In this document: in pieces, positions 8,837 through 18,147 of the stretch
Numbering within the stretch: the stretch's first letter is position 1
Layout: the number at the start of each line of letters is the position of its first letter
From: Leisingera daeponensis DSM 23529
GTDB taxonomy: Bacteria; Pseudomonadota; Alphaproteobacteria; Rhodobacterales; Rhodobacteraceae
DNA length: 64,000 bases
Direction of reading: 5' to 3'
Assembly: GCF_000473145.1 (NCBI RefSeq)
Contig: NZ_KI421502.1
Location: 210,788 to 274,787 of the forward strand
Notes under the pieces: model-generated
The model's database searches: none
What the model was told of the DNA's origin: nothing
Seen by the model: only the letters and a program-made list of their open reading frames with translations
Translations under genes and position numbers: made by a program

Positions 8837-10332
8837 GGCAAACCAAACCGCGGATCGCCATTGCGGGCTTTCAGCACGAAACCAACTGCTTTGGCACCAC
8901 CAAGGCCGGGCTGGCAGAGTTTGAGATGGCGGATTCCTGGCCCGCCATGCTGCACGGGGAGGCGGTGATCGCCGGGACCCGCGGCATGAACCTGCCCATC
9001 GCGGGCTTTGCCAAAGCGGCGGAAGAGGCCGGGATGAAACTGGCCCCGATCCTGTGGTGCGCGGCGGAACCCTCGGCGCATGTGACGGATCACGCCTTTG
9101 ACACCATCTGCGGCATGATCCTGAACGGGCTGCGCGCTGCCGGGCCGCTGGATGGCATATTCCTCGACCTGCATGGCGCGATGGTGAGCGAAAGCCACCC
9201 CGACGGCGAAGGGGAGATCCTGCGGCGGCTGCGTGCCTGGGCCGGGCCGGGGCTGCCCATCGCGGTCAGCCTGGACCTGCACGCCAATATCTCCGCAGCT
9301 TTGGTGGAGCTTGCGGATTATATCGCGATCTACCGCAGCTATCCGCATCTGGACATGGCCGGCACCGGCGGGCGCTGCGTGCCGGTGCTGCGGCATTTGC
9401 TGACGGGTGAGAGGCTGCACAAGGCGTTCCGGCAGATGGATTATCTGATCCCGCTGCACGCGCAGCACACCCGCGCAACGCCTGCGCGGGAGCTGTATGC
9501 CACGCTGCCGCCACTGGCGCAGGCAGGGGTGCTTGCGGATATCGCGCTGGGGTTCACGGCGGCGGATTTCCCGGACACGCGGCCCTCCTGTGTCGCATAT
9601 GCGCGGACCGCGGGGGCCGCAGCGCAGGCGGCCGATCACATCGCCAGGCTGTTCGCCAGGCTGGAACCCCATGCACACCACCCGATGCTGACGCCGCAGC
9701 AAGCGGCTAAGATCGCCTGCCAGCCGCGCACGGGCAAGCCGGTGGTGCTGGCGGACGTGCAGGACAATCCGGGCGCGGGCGGCACCTCAGACACCACCGG
9801 TCTGCTGGCGGCACTGGCACAGGCTGGTGCACAGGGCGTGCTGATGGGGCTGTTCCATGATCCGGCGGCGGCCGCGGCGGCGCATGAGGCGGGCCAGGGG
9901 GCCATCTTCCGCGCAGCACTTGGCGGGCGTTCCGGTGCGGCGGGCGACCAGCCGTTTGAGGCGGAGTTTCAGGTTCTCGCACTTGGCGATGGTTGCTGCC
10001 GCTATAGCGGGGAGATGTACGGCGGCGGGGTGGCGGCGCTTGGCCCGACAGCGGCGCTGCGGCTGACGGGAACCGGGGCGGACATCACGCTTGTCGTCAC
10101 CAGCCTCCGCAATCAATGCCTGGATCTGGCGCATTTCACCCACATCGGGCTAGACCCGGCGGCCTACAGCACAATCTGCGTGAAAAGCACCGCCCATTTC
10201 CGCGCTGACTTCGAACCGGTTGCCAGCGCCGTTTACCCGGTGGCCGCGCCCGGCGTGTTTCCCTGTGATCTGGGAAGCTTTCCCTACAAAAACCTGCACC
10301 CGGACGTCAGAACCACCCCTGCAAGGGGCTGA
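8833..10332 (+). CDS. M81 family metallopeptidase (MlrC/microcystinase-like)
   Basis: The protein is 499 residues. The ATG at 8833 is chosen because it overlaps the amidohydrolase stop as ATGA and because the family begins with RIAIAGFQHETNCF. M81 motifs are visible: FLDLHGAMVSESHPDGEGE and SLDLHANIS, which supply the Asp-His-His zinc site known from MlrC, and DVQDNPGAGGTSDTT in the second half. MlrC of sphingomonads cleaves linearised microcystin peptides; most homologues are uncharacterised amide or peptide hydrolases. As last gene of the ABC operon it likely finishes breakdown of an imported peptide-like compound. There is no signal peptide. Confidence 0.88.
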   Translation: MRQTKPRIAIAGFQHETNCFGTTKAGLAEFEMADSWPAMLHGEAVIAGTRGMNLPIAGFAKAAEEAGMKLAPILWCAAEPSAHVTDHAFDTICGMILNGLRAAGPLDGIFLDLHGAMVSESHPDGEGEILRRLRAWAGPGLPIAVSLDLHANISAALVELADYIAIYRSYPHLDMAGTGGRCVPVLRHLLTGERLHKAFRQMDYLIPLHAQHTRATPARELYATLPPLAQAGVLADIALGFTAADFPDTRPSCVAYARTAGAAAQAADHIARLFARLEPHAHHPMLTPQQAAKIACQPRTGKPVVLADVQDNPGAGGTSDTTGLLAALAQAGAQGVLMGLFHDPAAAAAAHEAGQGAIFRAALGGRSGAAGDQPFEAEFQVLALGDGCCRYSGEMYGGGVAALGPTAALRLTGTGADITLVVTSLRNQCLDLAHFTHIGLDPAAYSTICVKSTAHFRADFEPVASAVYPVAAPGVFPCDLGSFPYKNLHPDVRTTPARG

Positions 10333-10351
10333 CGCCTGTTGCAGGGGTGGT
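10312..10351. terminator. Bidirectional hairpin terminator between M81 and uspA genes
   Basis: A 13-bp perfect inverted repeat, ACCACCCCTGCAA at 10312-10324 and TTGCAGGGGTGGT at 10339-10351, overlaps the stop codon of the M81 gene (10330-10332). It lies between two convergent genes and is followed on the plus strand by CTTTGC. It probably serves both transcripts. Confidence 0.8.
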
Positions 10352-10391
10352 CTTTGCAGGCAGCCAGGGGGAAGTCGCCCGCGGGGAGGGG

Positions 10392-10895
10392 TCAGTCCGC
10401 GCCTTCGCCGTTATGATAAGGCACCACCAGTGTCGGGATCTGCGAACGGCGCAGCACGCGCTTGGCCACGGTGCCGAGGAACGTGTGGGAAAACCCGTGA
10501 TCATGGGCCCCCAGCACGATCAGGTCGCAGCCCAGCTCGACCGAGCGGCGCAGGATCACCTCTGCCGGGTGTCCGTCTGTCACCTCAACCGATGTAACCT
10601 GATTGCGGATCTTGGCCTCGTCGCCCTCGAAGGAGGCCCAGAAGCGGGCCTGCCGCTCTGCCAGGATCTGCTTGACCATTTCACGCCGCCGCTTGGCCGC
10701 AGACTTGCGGGTCTCTTCGTTCAGCACGAACATCTCGAAGGTGATGCGCGCATCCTCGGAAATCGGCTCATTCACATGCAGCACATGGATCTCCGCCCCG
10801 GTCGCATGGGCCAGGCTGGCGGCATGGCGCAGCGCCAGGGTGGAGTTGTGCGACAGATCAGTGGCAAACAGGATGCTCGTGATCATCGGTTTCAT
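10392..10895 (-). CDS. Universal stress protein family (UspA domain), linked to TRAP operon
   Basis: The protein is 167 residues, a single UspA fold. It shows the N-terminal ILFATDLSHNS strand and loop, and a nucleotide-binding end (GAHDHGFSHTFLGTVAKRVL, about residues 132-151) close to the ATP motif G-x2-G-x9-G-S/T. It is the last gene of the leftward TRAP operon, 17 bases after dctM. A UspA protein (TeaD) is known to be encoded with the ectoine TRAP transporter TeaABC of Halomonas, where it lowers transport activity. A similar role here is inferred from position. Confidence 0.88.
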   Translation of the reverse strand: MKPMITSILFATDLSHNSTLALRHAASLAHATGAEIHVLHVNEPISEDARITFEMFVLNEETRKSAAKRRREMVKQILAERQARFWASFEGDEAKIRNQVTSVEVTDGHPAEVILRRSVELGCDLIVLGAHDHGFSHTFLGTVAKRVLRRSQIPTLVVPYHNGEGAD

Positions 10896-10912
10896 GCCGG
10901 TCCCCTTTCAGA

Positions 10913-12253
10913 TCAATAGCCAAACAGCCGCGGCAGCCACAGCGAGATTTCCGGGAAGAATGCGATGATGAAGATCGCAATCGTGTTCACGGCAGCAAAG
11001 GGCAAGGCCCGCAGCGAGATCGTCTCGATCGAGATGTTCGAGATGCCCGAAGCGATGAACAGGTTCTCGCCCAAGGGCGGCGTCTGGAAGCCGATGCCAA
11101 GGGTGCAGACCATCACCACCCCGAAATGGATCGGGTCGATGCCCACCGAATAGGCCACCGGCAGCATCACCGGCACCAGGATCAGGATGGTTGCCAGGGT
11201 TTCCATGAACATGCCGACAAACAGCAGGAAGAAGATGATCAGCGCCCAGATCACATAGAGGTTCTGGGTAAAGCTCAGCATCGACTCCGCGATCATCGCC
11301 GGGATCTGGTTTTCCACCAGCAGCCGGCCGAATACGGTGGCGGTGAACAGGATCAGCAGCACCCGGCCGGTCAGCCAAGTGGTGGCCTCCAGCGATTGGA
11401 ACAGCGACGACCAAGTGAGTTCACGGTAGATGAAGACACCCACCACAAGGGTATAGAAGATCGCCACGATGGCCGCTTCGGTCGGGGTGAAGAAGCCGGT
11501 GTAGATGCCGCCCAGGATCACCAGCGGCGCCATCAGCGACCAAAACCCGCGGTACATCTCGCACATCACGTTGCGCACCGACCAGCCCTCAGCCGAGCCC
11601 TTGTAGCCGCGCTTCTTGGACATCACGAAGTTCACGATCAAAAGGCTGCCCGCAATCAGGAAGGCGGGCATGAACCCTGCGATGAACAGCTTGGAGATCG
11701 AAACCGACTGGAAGGTGCCGAATTTCTCGACCGCTTCCGGCGGCGGCGCCATGCCAAGTGCCGCGATGCCGAAGATCACCATCGGGATCGAGGGCGGAAT
11801 GATGATGCCCAGACCGCCGGAGGAGGCGGTGACGGCAGAAGCATAGCCCTTCTCGTAGCCGCGGCTGATCATCGCCGGGATCATGAGCATACCCACAGCC
11901 GCAGTGGTGGCCGGGCCGGAGCCGGAGATCGCGCCGAAGAACAGGCAGGCCATCACCGTGGCGGCGGAAATACCGCCGGTGAACGGCCCCGCCAGGCTTT
12001 CGGCCACGTTGATCAGGCGCTTGGAGATCCCCGCGGCCTCCATCAGCGCGCCGGCCAGAATAAAGGCGGGCAGCGCCATCAGCGGGAAAGACCCAACCGA
12101 GGTGAAAGCGATCTGTACGAATTTGATCGGGTTTTCGTCCAGGTAGAGGAACGAGATCAGCGACGACACCCCCAGCGCAACGGTGATCGGCGCCCCCAGA
12201 AGCAGCAGCAGCAGAAAGGATCCGAACAGGATCGTGACGATTTCGGTTTCCAT
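10913..12253 (-). CDS. dctM: TRAP transporter large permease subunit (DctM type)
   Basis: The protein is 446 residues with about 12 predicted membrane helices and the DctM pattern: an early LLLLGAPITVALGVSSL, the conserved GAISGSGPATTAAVG near residue 107, the IIIPPSIPMVIFG motif near 150, and a C-terminal GFQTPPLGENLFIA. It forms the Na+-coupled channel of a tripartite periplasmic transporter. It follows dctQ by 17 bases in the leftward operon dctP-dctQ-dctM-uspA. The solute is unknown; carboxylates are the common class. Confidence 0.94.
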   Translation of the reverse strand: METEIVTILFGSFLLLLLLGAPITVALGVSSLISFLYLDENPIKFVQIAFTSVGSFPLMALPAFILAGALMEAAGISKRLINVAESLAGPFTGGISAATVMACLFFGAISGSGPATTAAVGMLMIPAMISRGYEKGYASAVTASSGGLGIIIPPSIPMVIFGIAALGMAPPPEAVEKFGTFQSVSISKLFIAGFMPAFLIAGSLLIVNFVMSKKRGYKGSAEGWSVRNVMCEMYRGFWSLMAPLVILGGIYTGFFTPTEAAIVAIFYTLVVGVFIYRELTWSSLFQSLEATTWLTGRVLLILFTATVFGRLLVENQIPAMIAESMLSFTQNLYVIWALIIFFLLFVGMFMETLATILILVPVMLPVAYSVGIDPIHFGVVMVCTLGIGFQTPPLGENLFIASGISNISIETISLRALPFAAVNTIAIFIIAFFPEISLWLPRLFGY

Positions 12254-12270
12254 TGTTCCGTCCTTCCCGG

Positions 12271-12807
12271 TTACGTGCGGCGGTCCGCGCCAGCGGCTGC
12301 CTTGATCTCGTCAAGGTCGATCTGGTCGGGATCGTGGATATCTTCGCCGCGGATCAGCTTGCGGTAATTCACCTGCAGGATGCGGATCGTCATCAGGGCA
12401 AAGGCGATGGGCAGCACCATGTAGATGTACTTCATCTCGATGCCCAAGGTCTGCGACTTCCAGAACTTGTTCATCTTGTTGAAGACGAAATCGGTGGCCA
12501 GCCACAGGAAATAGCAGTTGAAGAACAGCCAGAAGAGGTCGGCAAAGGCCTCGATATACTTGACCGTGCCCGCCGGCAGGAACTTGAACTGGAAGGTGAC
12601 GCGGTTGTGCGCGCCCTTCAACGCCGCATATGAGGCGCCGAAGTAGACGAACCAGACGAACATATAGACCGACAGTTCCTCGATCCAGGAGAACGAATGG
12701 CCGAAAACCTCGCGCGAGACGATCTGCACAAACAGCAGAAGGACGAAGCCGGACAGCAGCAGGCGGCAGATATAGCTTTCTATGTTGTCCAGGAATTTCC
12801 AGACCAT
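12271..12807 (-). CDS. dctQ: TRAP transporter small permease subunit (DctQ type)
   Basis: The protein is 178 residues with four predicted membrane helices. The conserved DctQ pattern includes WIEELSVYMFVWFVYFGASYA at the second helix, here at about residues 41-60, followed by a charged HNRVTF loop. It bridges the binding protein and the large permease. The gene lies between dctP and dctM in the same direction. A GC-rich hairpin separates it from dctP upstream. Confidence 0.92.
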   Translation of the reverse strand: MVWKFLDNIESYICRLLLSGFVLLLFVQIVSREVFGHSFSWIEELSVYMFVWFVYFGASYAALKGAHNRVTFQFKFLPAGTVKYIEAFADLFWLFFNCYFLWLATDFVFNKMNKFWKSQTLGIEMKYIYMVLPIAFALMTIRILQVNYRKLIRGEDIHDPDQIDLDEIKAAAGADRRT

Positions 12808-12827
12808 GATGCACTCCTCCCCTGAGC

Positions 12828-12852
12828 GGGGCAGCGCCGCCGGCGCTGCTCC
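12828..12852. promoter_or_regulatory. Stem-loop between dctP and dctQ
   Basis: Bases 12828-12838 pair with 12842-12852 in an 11-bp stem (one G-T wobble, 3-base loop). On the plus strand it is followed by GG and six T, but the operon runs on the minus strand, where no T tract follows. In the direction of transcription it is therefore better read as an mRNA-stabilising or attenuating hairpin than as a strong terminator. Confidence 0.65.
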
Positions 12853-12877
12853 GGTTTTTTAGAAACAGGCCAGAGGT

Positions 12878-13891
12878 TTACTGGACAGGCTCACGGCCGA
12901 TGGTGGTCAGCACCGTGTTCAGCTTCTCGACACCGCCGATGGAGTCGTAGAACTTGGGCCAGACCGCTTCGGTCGCCAGCTTGATGAACTCGGCCTCATC
13001 ATTTGCCGGATCGTCGATCTGCATGCCCTTGGCGATCAGCTCATCCTTGATCTGTGCTTCGATATCGCGCAGATACTGGGCCGATTTCAGCGTGGCTTCC
13101 TTGCCCGCTTCGATCAGGATCTGCTGGTCCTCTTCGGCCAGATCCTGGAACACCGCTTCGGACACGATCAGCGGCTCGATCGAGAAGATGTAGCGCAGGT
13201 TGGTCACATATTCCTGCACCTCGTAGAACTTCATCGAGTTGATGGTGGTGTAGGGGTTGTCCTGGCCGTCCACCACCTTGGTCTGCAGGCCGGTAAAGGT
13301 CTCGGACCAGGCCATCGGGGTCGGGTTGATGCCCCAGGACTTGTAGGTTTCGATCATGATCTCGTTCTTGGGCACGCGGATGACCAGATCCTGCAGGTCG
13401 GCAACCTCGGTAACCGGCTTTTTGGAGTTGGTCAGGCGGCGGAAGCCGGTATAGGTCCAGGCCAGGATGCGCACACCGGCATCGCGGATGGTGTTTTCGG
13501 TCAGCTCCTGCCCGATCGGGCCTTGGGTCAGCTTTTCCGCGTCTTCCAGCGACAGGATCACATAGGGCAGGGTGAACACGCCCACGGTCGGCGAAAACGG
13601 GGTGACGTTGTTGATCGCCAGCAGAGACATGTCCAGGGTGCCGATGGCGGCCTCGTTCACGGTGTCCTGCTCAGACCCCAGCTGGCCGTTCAGGAACATC
13701 GTCGCGGTGTGCTTGCCGCCGGACTTTTCCTCCAGCGCCTCGATGAAAAACTTGCCGGTGCCTTCCTGCGAGCTGCCGGCACCGTCGCCCACGGCGATCT
13801 TGAAGTTCTTGGCGGATACCGCACCGGCGGTCAGCATCGCGGCGGCAGAAACGGCTGCGGTCAGCGTGCAGACCTTCTTGAGAAATGACAT
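12878..13891 (-). CDS. dctP: TRAP transporter substrate-binding protein (DctP type)
   Basis: The protein is 337 residues. The ATG at 13891 is preferred over an in-frame start further out because GGGAGGAAG lies just ahead of it and the protein then begins with a normal Sec signal (MSFLKKVCTLTAAVSAAAML, cleavage after AVSA near residue 27). The mature part has the DctP fold pattern, including DLQDLVIRVPKNEIM with the conserved arginine that grips a substrate carboxylate, and a central WSETFTGLQTKVVDGQDNP. It captures the solute in the periplasm for DctQM. It is the first gene of the operon and faces a divergent LysR regulator at 14045. Confidence 0.94.
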   Translation of the reverse strand: MSFLKKVCTLTAAVSAAAMLTAGAVSAKNFKIAVGDGAGSSQEGTGKFFIEALEEKSGGKHTATMFLNGQLGSEQDTVNEAAIGTLDMSLLAINNVTPFSPTVGVFTLPYVILSLEDAEKLTQGPIGQELTENTIRDAGVRILAWTYTGFRRLTNSKKPVTEVADLQDLVIRVPKNEIMIETYKSWGINPTPMAWSETFTGLQTKVVDGQDNPYTTINSMKFYEVQEYVTNLRYIFSIEPLIVSEAVFQDLAEEDQQILIEAGKEATLKSAQYLRDIEAQIKDELIAKGMQIDDPANDEAEFIKLATEAVWPKFYDSIGGVEKLNTVLTTIGREPVQ

Positions 13892-14044
13892 GGCTTCCTC
13901 CCGTATTGTCATCCTGGGGCCCAAGGCGCGCGCCGGCCCGCCCTCCACTGCGGTATTGCCAGTCCGATCCGACCTTGGTCCGCAGGACGCTACATTGCGT
14001 TCATTGTTTCTTGGATGTAAACTTTTGAGCGCAAAGTTTCACAA

Positions 14045-14995
14045 ATGACGAACATCCGGATGAGCCGCAAATCACACCTCAAACATGTTGCCGATGCCGA
14101 TCTCAAATTGCTGAGGGTGTTCAAGGCGGTGGCCGAAAGCGGCGGTCTGGCGGCGGCGGAAACTGAACTGAACATCGGCAAATCCACGATTTCAAAATAC
14201 ATCGCGGATCTGGAGCTGCGGCTGGATCTGAAACTGTGCAACCGCGGCCCGGCCGGGTTTGCGCTGACCGACGAAGGCAGCAAGGTTCTGAAGTCGGCGG
14301 AGGGTCTTCTGGCCTCGGTCTCCGGCTTCCGGGCCGAAGTGAACGAGATCAAGCAGCAGCTGGCAGGAACCCTGCGCATCGCGCTGTTCGATCAATGCGC
14401 CTCCAACCCGGAGGCCTATGTCGCCGGTGCCATCCGCGCCTTCAACAAGACCGCGCCCGCGGTTGAGATCGACCTGTCGCTGGAGCCGCCCAACGTGATT
14501 GAAACCAACGTGATCGGCGGCGGGATCGATGTCGGCATCCTGGCGCTGCACCGGCCGTCCCCCAGCCTGGACTACGCGCCGCTCTATGGTGAAAACATGT
14601 TCCTGTACTGCGGCAAGGGCCATCCGTTCATGGAGTGCGACCACGCCAGCCTCAGCCTTGCGGATGTGCAGGCGGCGAATTACGCCGGCATCCGGGTGAA
14701 CTCCCCCAACCTGCATGTCGGCCAGACCCTTGGTTTCCGCCGTGCCGCCAAGGTGCAGAACGAACAGGCGCTGGCGATCCTCGTCATGTCGGGCAGCTAC
14801 CTGGGGTTTCTGCCCGACCATCTGGCAGATGAATTTGTCCGTGCCGGCATGATGCGCAAGGTGCTGCCGGAGCAAATCTTCTACCGCAGCCAGTTCGCCG
14901 CCGTCACCCGCAAGCGCCCGGCGATGACCCGGATCACCAAGCTGTTCCTCGACACTTTGGTTGCAGCCCACGCAGCCCCGGACCCCGGCAGCTGA
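14045..14995 (+). CDS. LysR-family transcriptional regulator, likely of the dctPQM-uspA operon
   Basis: The protein is 316 residues. The N-terminal winged helix (ADLKLLRVFKAVAESGGLAA through NIGKSTISKYIADLELRL, about residues 16-60) is LysR-type, and residues 95-300 form the periplasmic-binding-like effector domain. It is divergent from dctP across 153 bases, the classic LysR arrangement. Control of the TRAP operon is inferred from that layout. It converges on the Lrp gene with only 15 bases between them. Confidence 0.9.
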   Translation: MTNIRMSRKSHLKHVADADLKLLRVFKAVAESGGLAAAETELNIGKSTISKYIADLELRLDLKLCNRGPAGFALTDEGSKVLKSAEGLLASVSGFRAEVNEIKQQLAGTLRIALFDQCASNPEAYVAGAIRAFNKTAPAVEIDLSLEPPNVIETNVIGGGIDVGILALHRPSPSLDYAPLYGENMFLYCGKGHPFMECDHASLSLADVQAANYAGIRVNSPNLHVGQTLGFRRAAKVQNEQALAILVMSGSYLGFLPDHLADEFVRAGMMRKVLPEQIFYRSQFAAVTRKRPAMTRITKLFLDTLVAAHAAPDPGS

Positions 14996-15010
14996 CACCA
15001 AGGCGCCGCG

Positions 15011-15460
15011 TCAGATGATGTCCAGCGAGACCTTGACGCGGTCCATCACCACCGAGGAGGTGAAGCGGCTGACATTGGATTCATCAAAGAAATACTCCTG
15101 CGTGAAGGCCTCGTATTCCTTGATGCCGCTGACGATGACCACCAGGATAAAGTCTGCTTCGCCGGTGGTGTAATAGCACTGCTGCACCTGCGGCGCCTTG
15201 CGCATCTTGCGTTTGAAGGCATCCAGGTGCATCCGGCTTTCCCGCTCCAGCACCACCTGCACGATCACGGTCATCTCCCGTCCCAGCCGCGCCGGAGAGA
15301 GAATGGCGATTTCCTTTTCGATCACCCCGGTGTCGCGCAGCTTCTTCAGCCGTTTCTGCACCGCGGGCGCGGACAGGCCAACCTCATGGCTGATGGCCTC
15401 AGCGGTCAGCTGCGCGTTGGACTGGATCAGCCGCAGAATGTCGTGGTCTTTGTCATCCAT
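15011..15460 (-). CDS. Lrp/AsnC-family transcriptional regulator
   Basis: The ATG at 15460 gives a 149-residue protein of normal Lrp size. Longer in-frame starts would add a Cys/Ala/Gly-rich segment unlike the family. Residues 1-60 are the AsnC helix-turn-helix (MDDKDHDILRLIQSNAQL, then AISHEVGLSAPAVQKRLKKL). Residues 65-149 are the RAM effector/oligomerisation domain. Target genes are unknown. An inverted repeat TTTGAC-N10-GTCAAA 28 bases upstream of the start may be its own operator. Confidence 0.9.
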   Translation of the reverse strand: MDDKDHDILRLIQSNAQLTAEAISHEVGLSAPAVQKRLKKLRDTGVIEKEIAILSPARLGREMTVIVQVVLERESRMHLDAFKRKMRKAPQVQQCYYTTGEADFILVVIVSGIKEYEAFTQEYFFDESNVSRFTSSVVMDRVKVSLDII

Positions 15461-15864
15461 GGCCGAGTTTTTGTCCGTTGCGGCGGATTTGACAACTTGT
15501 TTCGTCAAAATCCCCTGCGGGTGTGCCCCCGCCGCGCCGCGCCCCGCAGACACGCAAGAGGCGCCCTGCCGCGCCTGTAAGATCATCAAATCCGAATATA
15601 ACAGGACTGGACGGTTTGCGTCACAGGAAACCGGCCGCTCAGAAAAGATGCAGGCGGAATGCCGGTAAAAACAAAGCGCATCCCCCGATGTTTCTGCACA
15701 TTTTGACGCACTTCAAATTTGCGGCATAAAATTTCCCTGAATTCCGGAAAACTTCATTTGCGGTGCCCTTGCGGTACACACTTTTTCAGGACTTTGCCGA
15801 TTAACACTCTTGTATGCGCCCCTCGCAGACCGGGGCGTGCCGCCGATTGCAGGAGATTTTCGCA
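15461..15864. other. 404-base non-coding region between Lrp and chemoreceptor genes
   Basis: This gap between two divergent genes holds no credible coding frame. Its first half contains the inverted repeat TTTGAC (15488-15493) and GTCAAA (15504-15509) upstream of the Lrp gene. Its second half is AT-richer than its surroundings (about 15690-15800) and probably carries the chemoreceptor promoter. I could not assign a confident -10/-35 pair. Confidence 0.6.
15488..15509. promoter_or_regulatory. Inverted repeat upstream of the Lrp gene, possible autoregulatory site
   Basis: TTTGAC at 15488-15493 and GTCAAA at 15504-15509 form a dyad with a 10-base spacer, 28 bases ahead of the Lrp start codon. 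Lrp/AsnC proteins often bind such loose AT-rich dyads and control their own gene. The assignment is inference from position. Confidence 0.4.
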
Positions 15865-18108
15865 ATGCCCCGGACCACGAAACTGCCGCTGAAACTGAAA
15901 CTGCCGATGATCATGGTGGCACTGACGGGCGCGTTTCTCGTCACCGTGTCCCTGCTGGTCTATTCAATGGCGGAGCGCAGCATCCGGGAAAACGCCTTCG
16001 CCGCGCAGGAGATCGAGGCCAAGTCCGGCGCCCAGGCGCTGGAGTTCCTGATCAAGGCCGCGCGCTCCGATGTATCGAGCCTGGCAGGCCAGCCGGCGGT
16101 GTTCCGGGCGATCGGCAATTTCGAGCGGGTGATCGGCATGGTCGAGGAAGACGATCCTATCGCCTATCTGAAACAGACCTACGCAGAGGCAAACCCGCAT
16201 CCCGCGGACCAGCGGGAGGAACTGACGGACGCAGGCGACGGCAGCTATTACAACCAGTCGCATGTCACCTATCACCCCACTTTTCTGCAAAGCCTGAACC
16301 TGAACGGCTATCAGGACCTCTACCTGATCAGCGCCAAGGGGCAGGTGGTGTATTCCGTGAAGAAACAAGGCGATTTCCTGACGGATATCCAGCCCGGTTC
16401 CGGCGGCGGGCTGGCGCAGGTGTTTCAGGCTGCGCTGCAGGCCGAGGCCGGCACCGTGGTGGCCGCGGATTTCGCCGCCTACAGCCACAGCACCGATGGC
16501 GTCGCCGCCTTCATGGCCGCCCCGGTGTTCTCCAAAAGCCAGGAGGTGGCCGGGGTGATCGCAGTGCGGCTGGGCACAGCGGGCGTTGTCAGCGCGCTGA
16601 CCAGCAACCTGTCGGGCGGCACCCATCAGAACATCTTTGTGGTCAGCAGCGATGGCCTGGCCCGCAGCCCGTCATCGGCTGAAGGGGTGTTCCCGGTGCT
16701 CACGGCCCTGCCGGACACACCGCAGATCCTGGCCGCCAAGGCCCGCGAGGGCGGCCAGTTCGAGGCGGTGGTGTCCTCGCTCGGCGAACGGGCCATTGCC
16801 CTGGTGATGCCGCTGGACCTGCCGGGATTTGACTGGTCCCTGGTGCTGGAAACGGATGAGCATACCGCCTTTGCCGTGGTCGAGCGGATCCGTCTGACGG
16901 CGGCCGGGCTGATCGGCGCGGCGCTGCTGGCGGCGGTCGGCGTGTCCTGGCTTGCGGCGCGCAGCGTCACCCGGCCGATCCACGCCCTGCGCGAAGCCAC
17001 CAATGCGCTGGCGGACAGCAATTACGATACCGCAATCGACGGCCGCGACCGCGGAGATGAGCTGGGCGATCTGGCCCGAAGCCTCGACAGTTTCCGCGGC
17101 AAGCTGAAGGACGCCGACGAGGCCGCCGCGCGGGAGGTGGAGGCGGCACGCCACACCGCGGCGGTGGTCGACAGCATGAGCGCGGCGCTCTCTGAACTGC
17201 AGCGCGGCAACCTGGCCTGCGATATCCAGGCTCCGTTTGCTGGCCAGTACGAGGCGCTGCGGGAAAATTTCAACCGCAGCCTTGAGAAACTGCGCAGTTC
17301 GATGGCCCAGGTCGTCGGTGCCGCGGAGAATGTCGGGCGCTTCTCCGAGGAGCAGCGCAGCGCCGCCACCGAAATGGCGCGCCGGACCGAAAGCCAGGCA
17401 GCGACGCTGGAAGAAACCGCGGGCTCCATCCGCGAGCTGACAGAAGGCATCCGTGCCACTGCGGAACAGGCGGGCAAGATGGACCAAACCATGCGCGGCG
17501 CCCGCAGCGAAGCAGAACAAAGCACGGAGGTTGTGACATCCGCAGTCGAGGCGATGGACCAGATTCAGGAAGCCTCGTCGGAAATTTCCAAGATTATCAA
17601 TATGATCGACGATATCGCCTTCCAGACCAACCTGCTGGCGCTGAACGCCGGGGTGGAGGCCGCACGGGCCGGTCCCGCAGGCGCCGGCTTTGCCGTGGTT
17701 GCCTCCGAAGTGCGGGCCCTGGCGCAGCGGGCGTCCAACGCGGCCGGGCAGATCAAGGGGCTGACCAGCGCCAGCGAAGAATACGTGGCCAACGGGGTTT
17801 CGATGGTCGGGCGCGCCGGCGATGCGCTGACCAGGATCATCGAGCAGGTGTCGGCGGTGTCCGGTCTGGTCACCGACATTGCTGACGGCGTGCGCGCCCA
17901 GTCCCGCGGGCTGGAAAAGATCGATGGCGCCATGCACCAGCTCGACAGCATGACCCAGCAGAACGCGGCCATGTCGGAAGAAGCTGCGGCGGCCAGCCAG
18001 CTGTTGCAGAATGAATCGCACGGGTTGACAGAAATCGTCGGCCGCTTCGATCTGGGCGGCGCGGGTGCTGAAGCCCTTCACGCTGTGCCGCAGCGGCTGC
18101 GCGCGTGA
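15865..18108 (+). CDS. Methyl-accepting chemotaxis protein
   Basis: The ATG at 15865 follows AGGAGA at 15851-15856 and gives 747 residues. A first membrane helix is at about residues 14-34 ([20 protein letters not shown]). A periplasmic sensor of some 300 residues follows (Cache-like by size and position). The second membrane helix is near 342-362, and a HAMP domain follows ([20 protein letters not shown]). The methylation and signalling coiled coil has the conserved hairpin [20 protein letters not shown] at about 575-595. It senses an unknown periplasmic ligand and signals to CheA/CheW, which are not encoded here. Confidence 0.95.
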   Translation: MPRTTKLPLKLKLPMIMVALTGAFLVTVSLLVYSMAERSIRENAFAAQEIEAKSGAQALEFLIKAARSDVSSLAGQPAVFRAIGNFERVIGMVEEDDPIAYLKQTYAEANPHPADQREELTDAGDGSYYNQSHVTYHPTFLQSLNLNGYQDLYLISAKGQVVYSVKKQGDFLTDIQPGSGGGLAQVFQAALQAEAGTVVAADFAAYSHSTDGVAAFMAAPVFSKSQEVAGVIAVRLGTAGVVSALTSNLSGGTHQNIFVVSSDGLARSPSSAEGVFPVLTALPDTPQILAAKAREGGQFEAVVSSLGERAIALVMPLDLPGFDWSLVLETDEHTAFAVVERIRLTAAGLIGAALLAAVGVSWLAARSVTRPIHALREATNALADSNYDTAIDGRDRGDELGDLARSLDSFRGKLKDADEAAAREVEAARHTAAVVDSMSAALSELQRGNLACDIQAPFAGQYEALRENFNRSLEKLRSSMAQVVGAAENVGRFSEEQRSAATEMARRTESQAATLEETAGSIRELTEGIRATAEQAGKMDQTMRGARSEAEQSTEVVTSAVEAMDQIQEASSEISKIINMIDDIAFQTNLLALNAGVEAARAGPAGAGFAVVASEVRALAQRASNAAGQIKGLTSASEEYVANGVSMVGRAGDALTRIIEQVSAVSGLVTDIADGVRAQSRGLEKIDGAMHQLDSMTQQNAAMSEEAAAASQLLQNESHGLTEIVGRFDLGGAGAEALHAVPQRLRA

Positions 18109-18147
18109 TCCTGAGGGCGGCCTTGCCGGGCCGTGCGCAGCAGGCCC

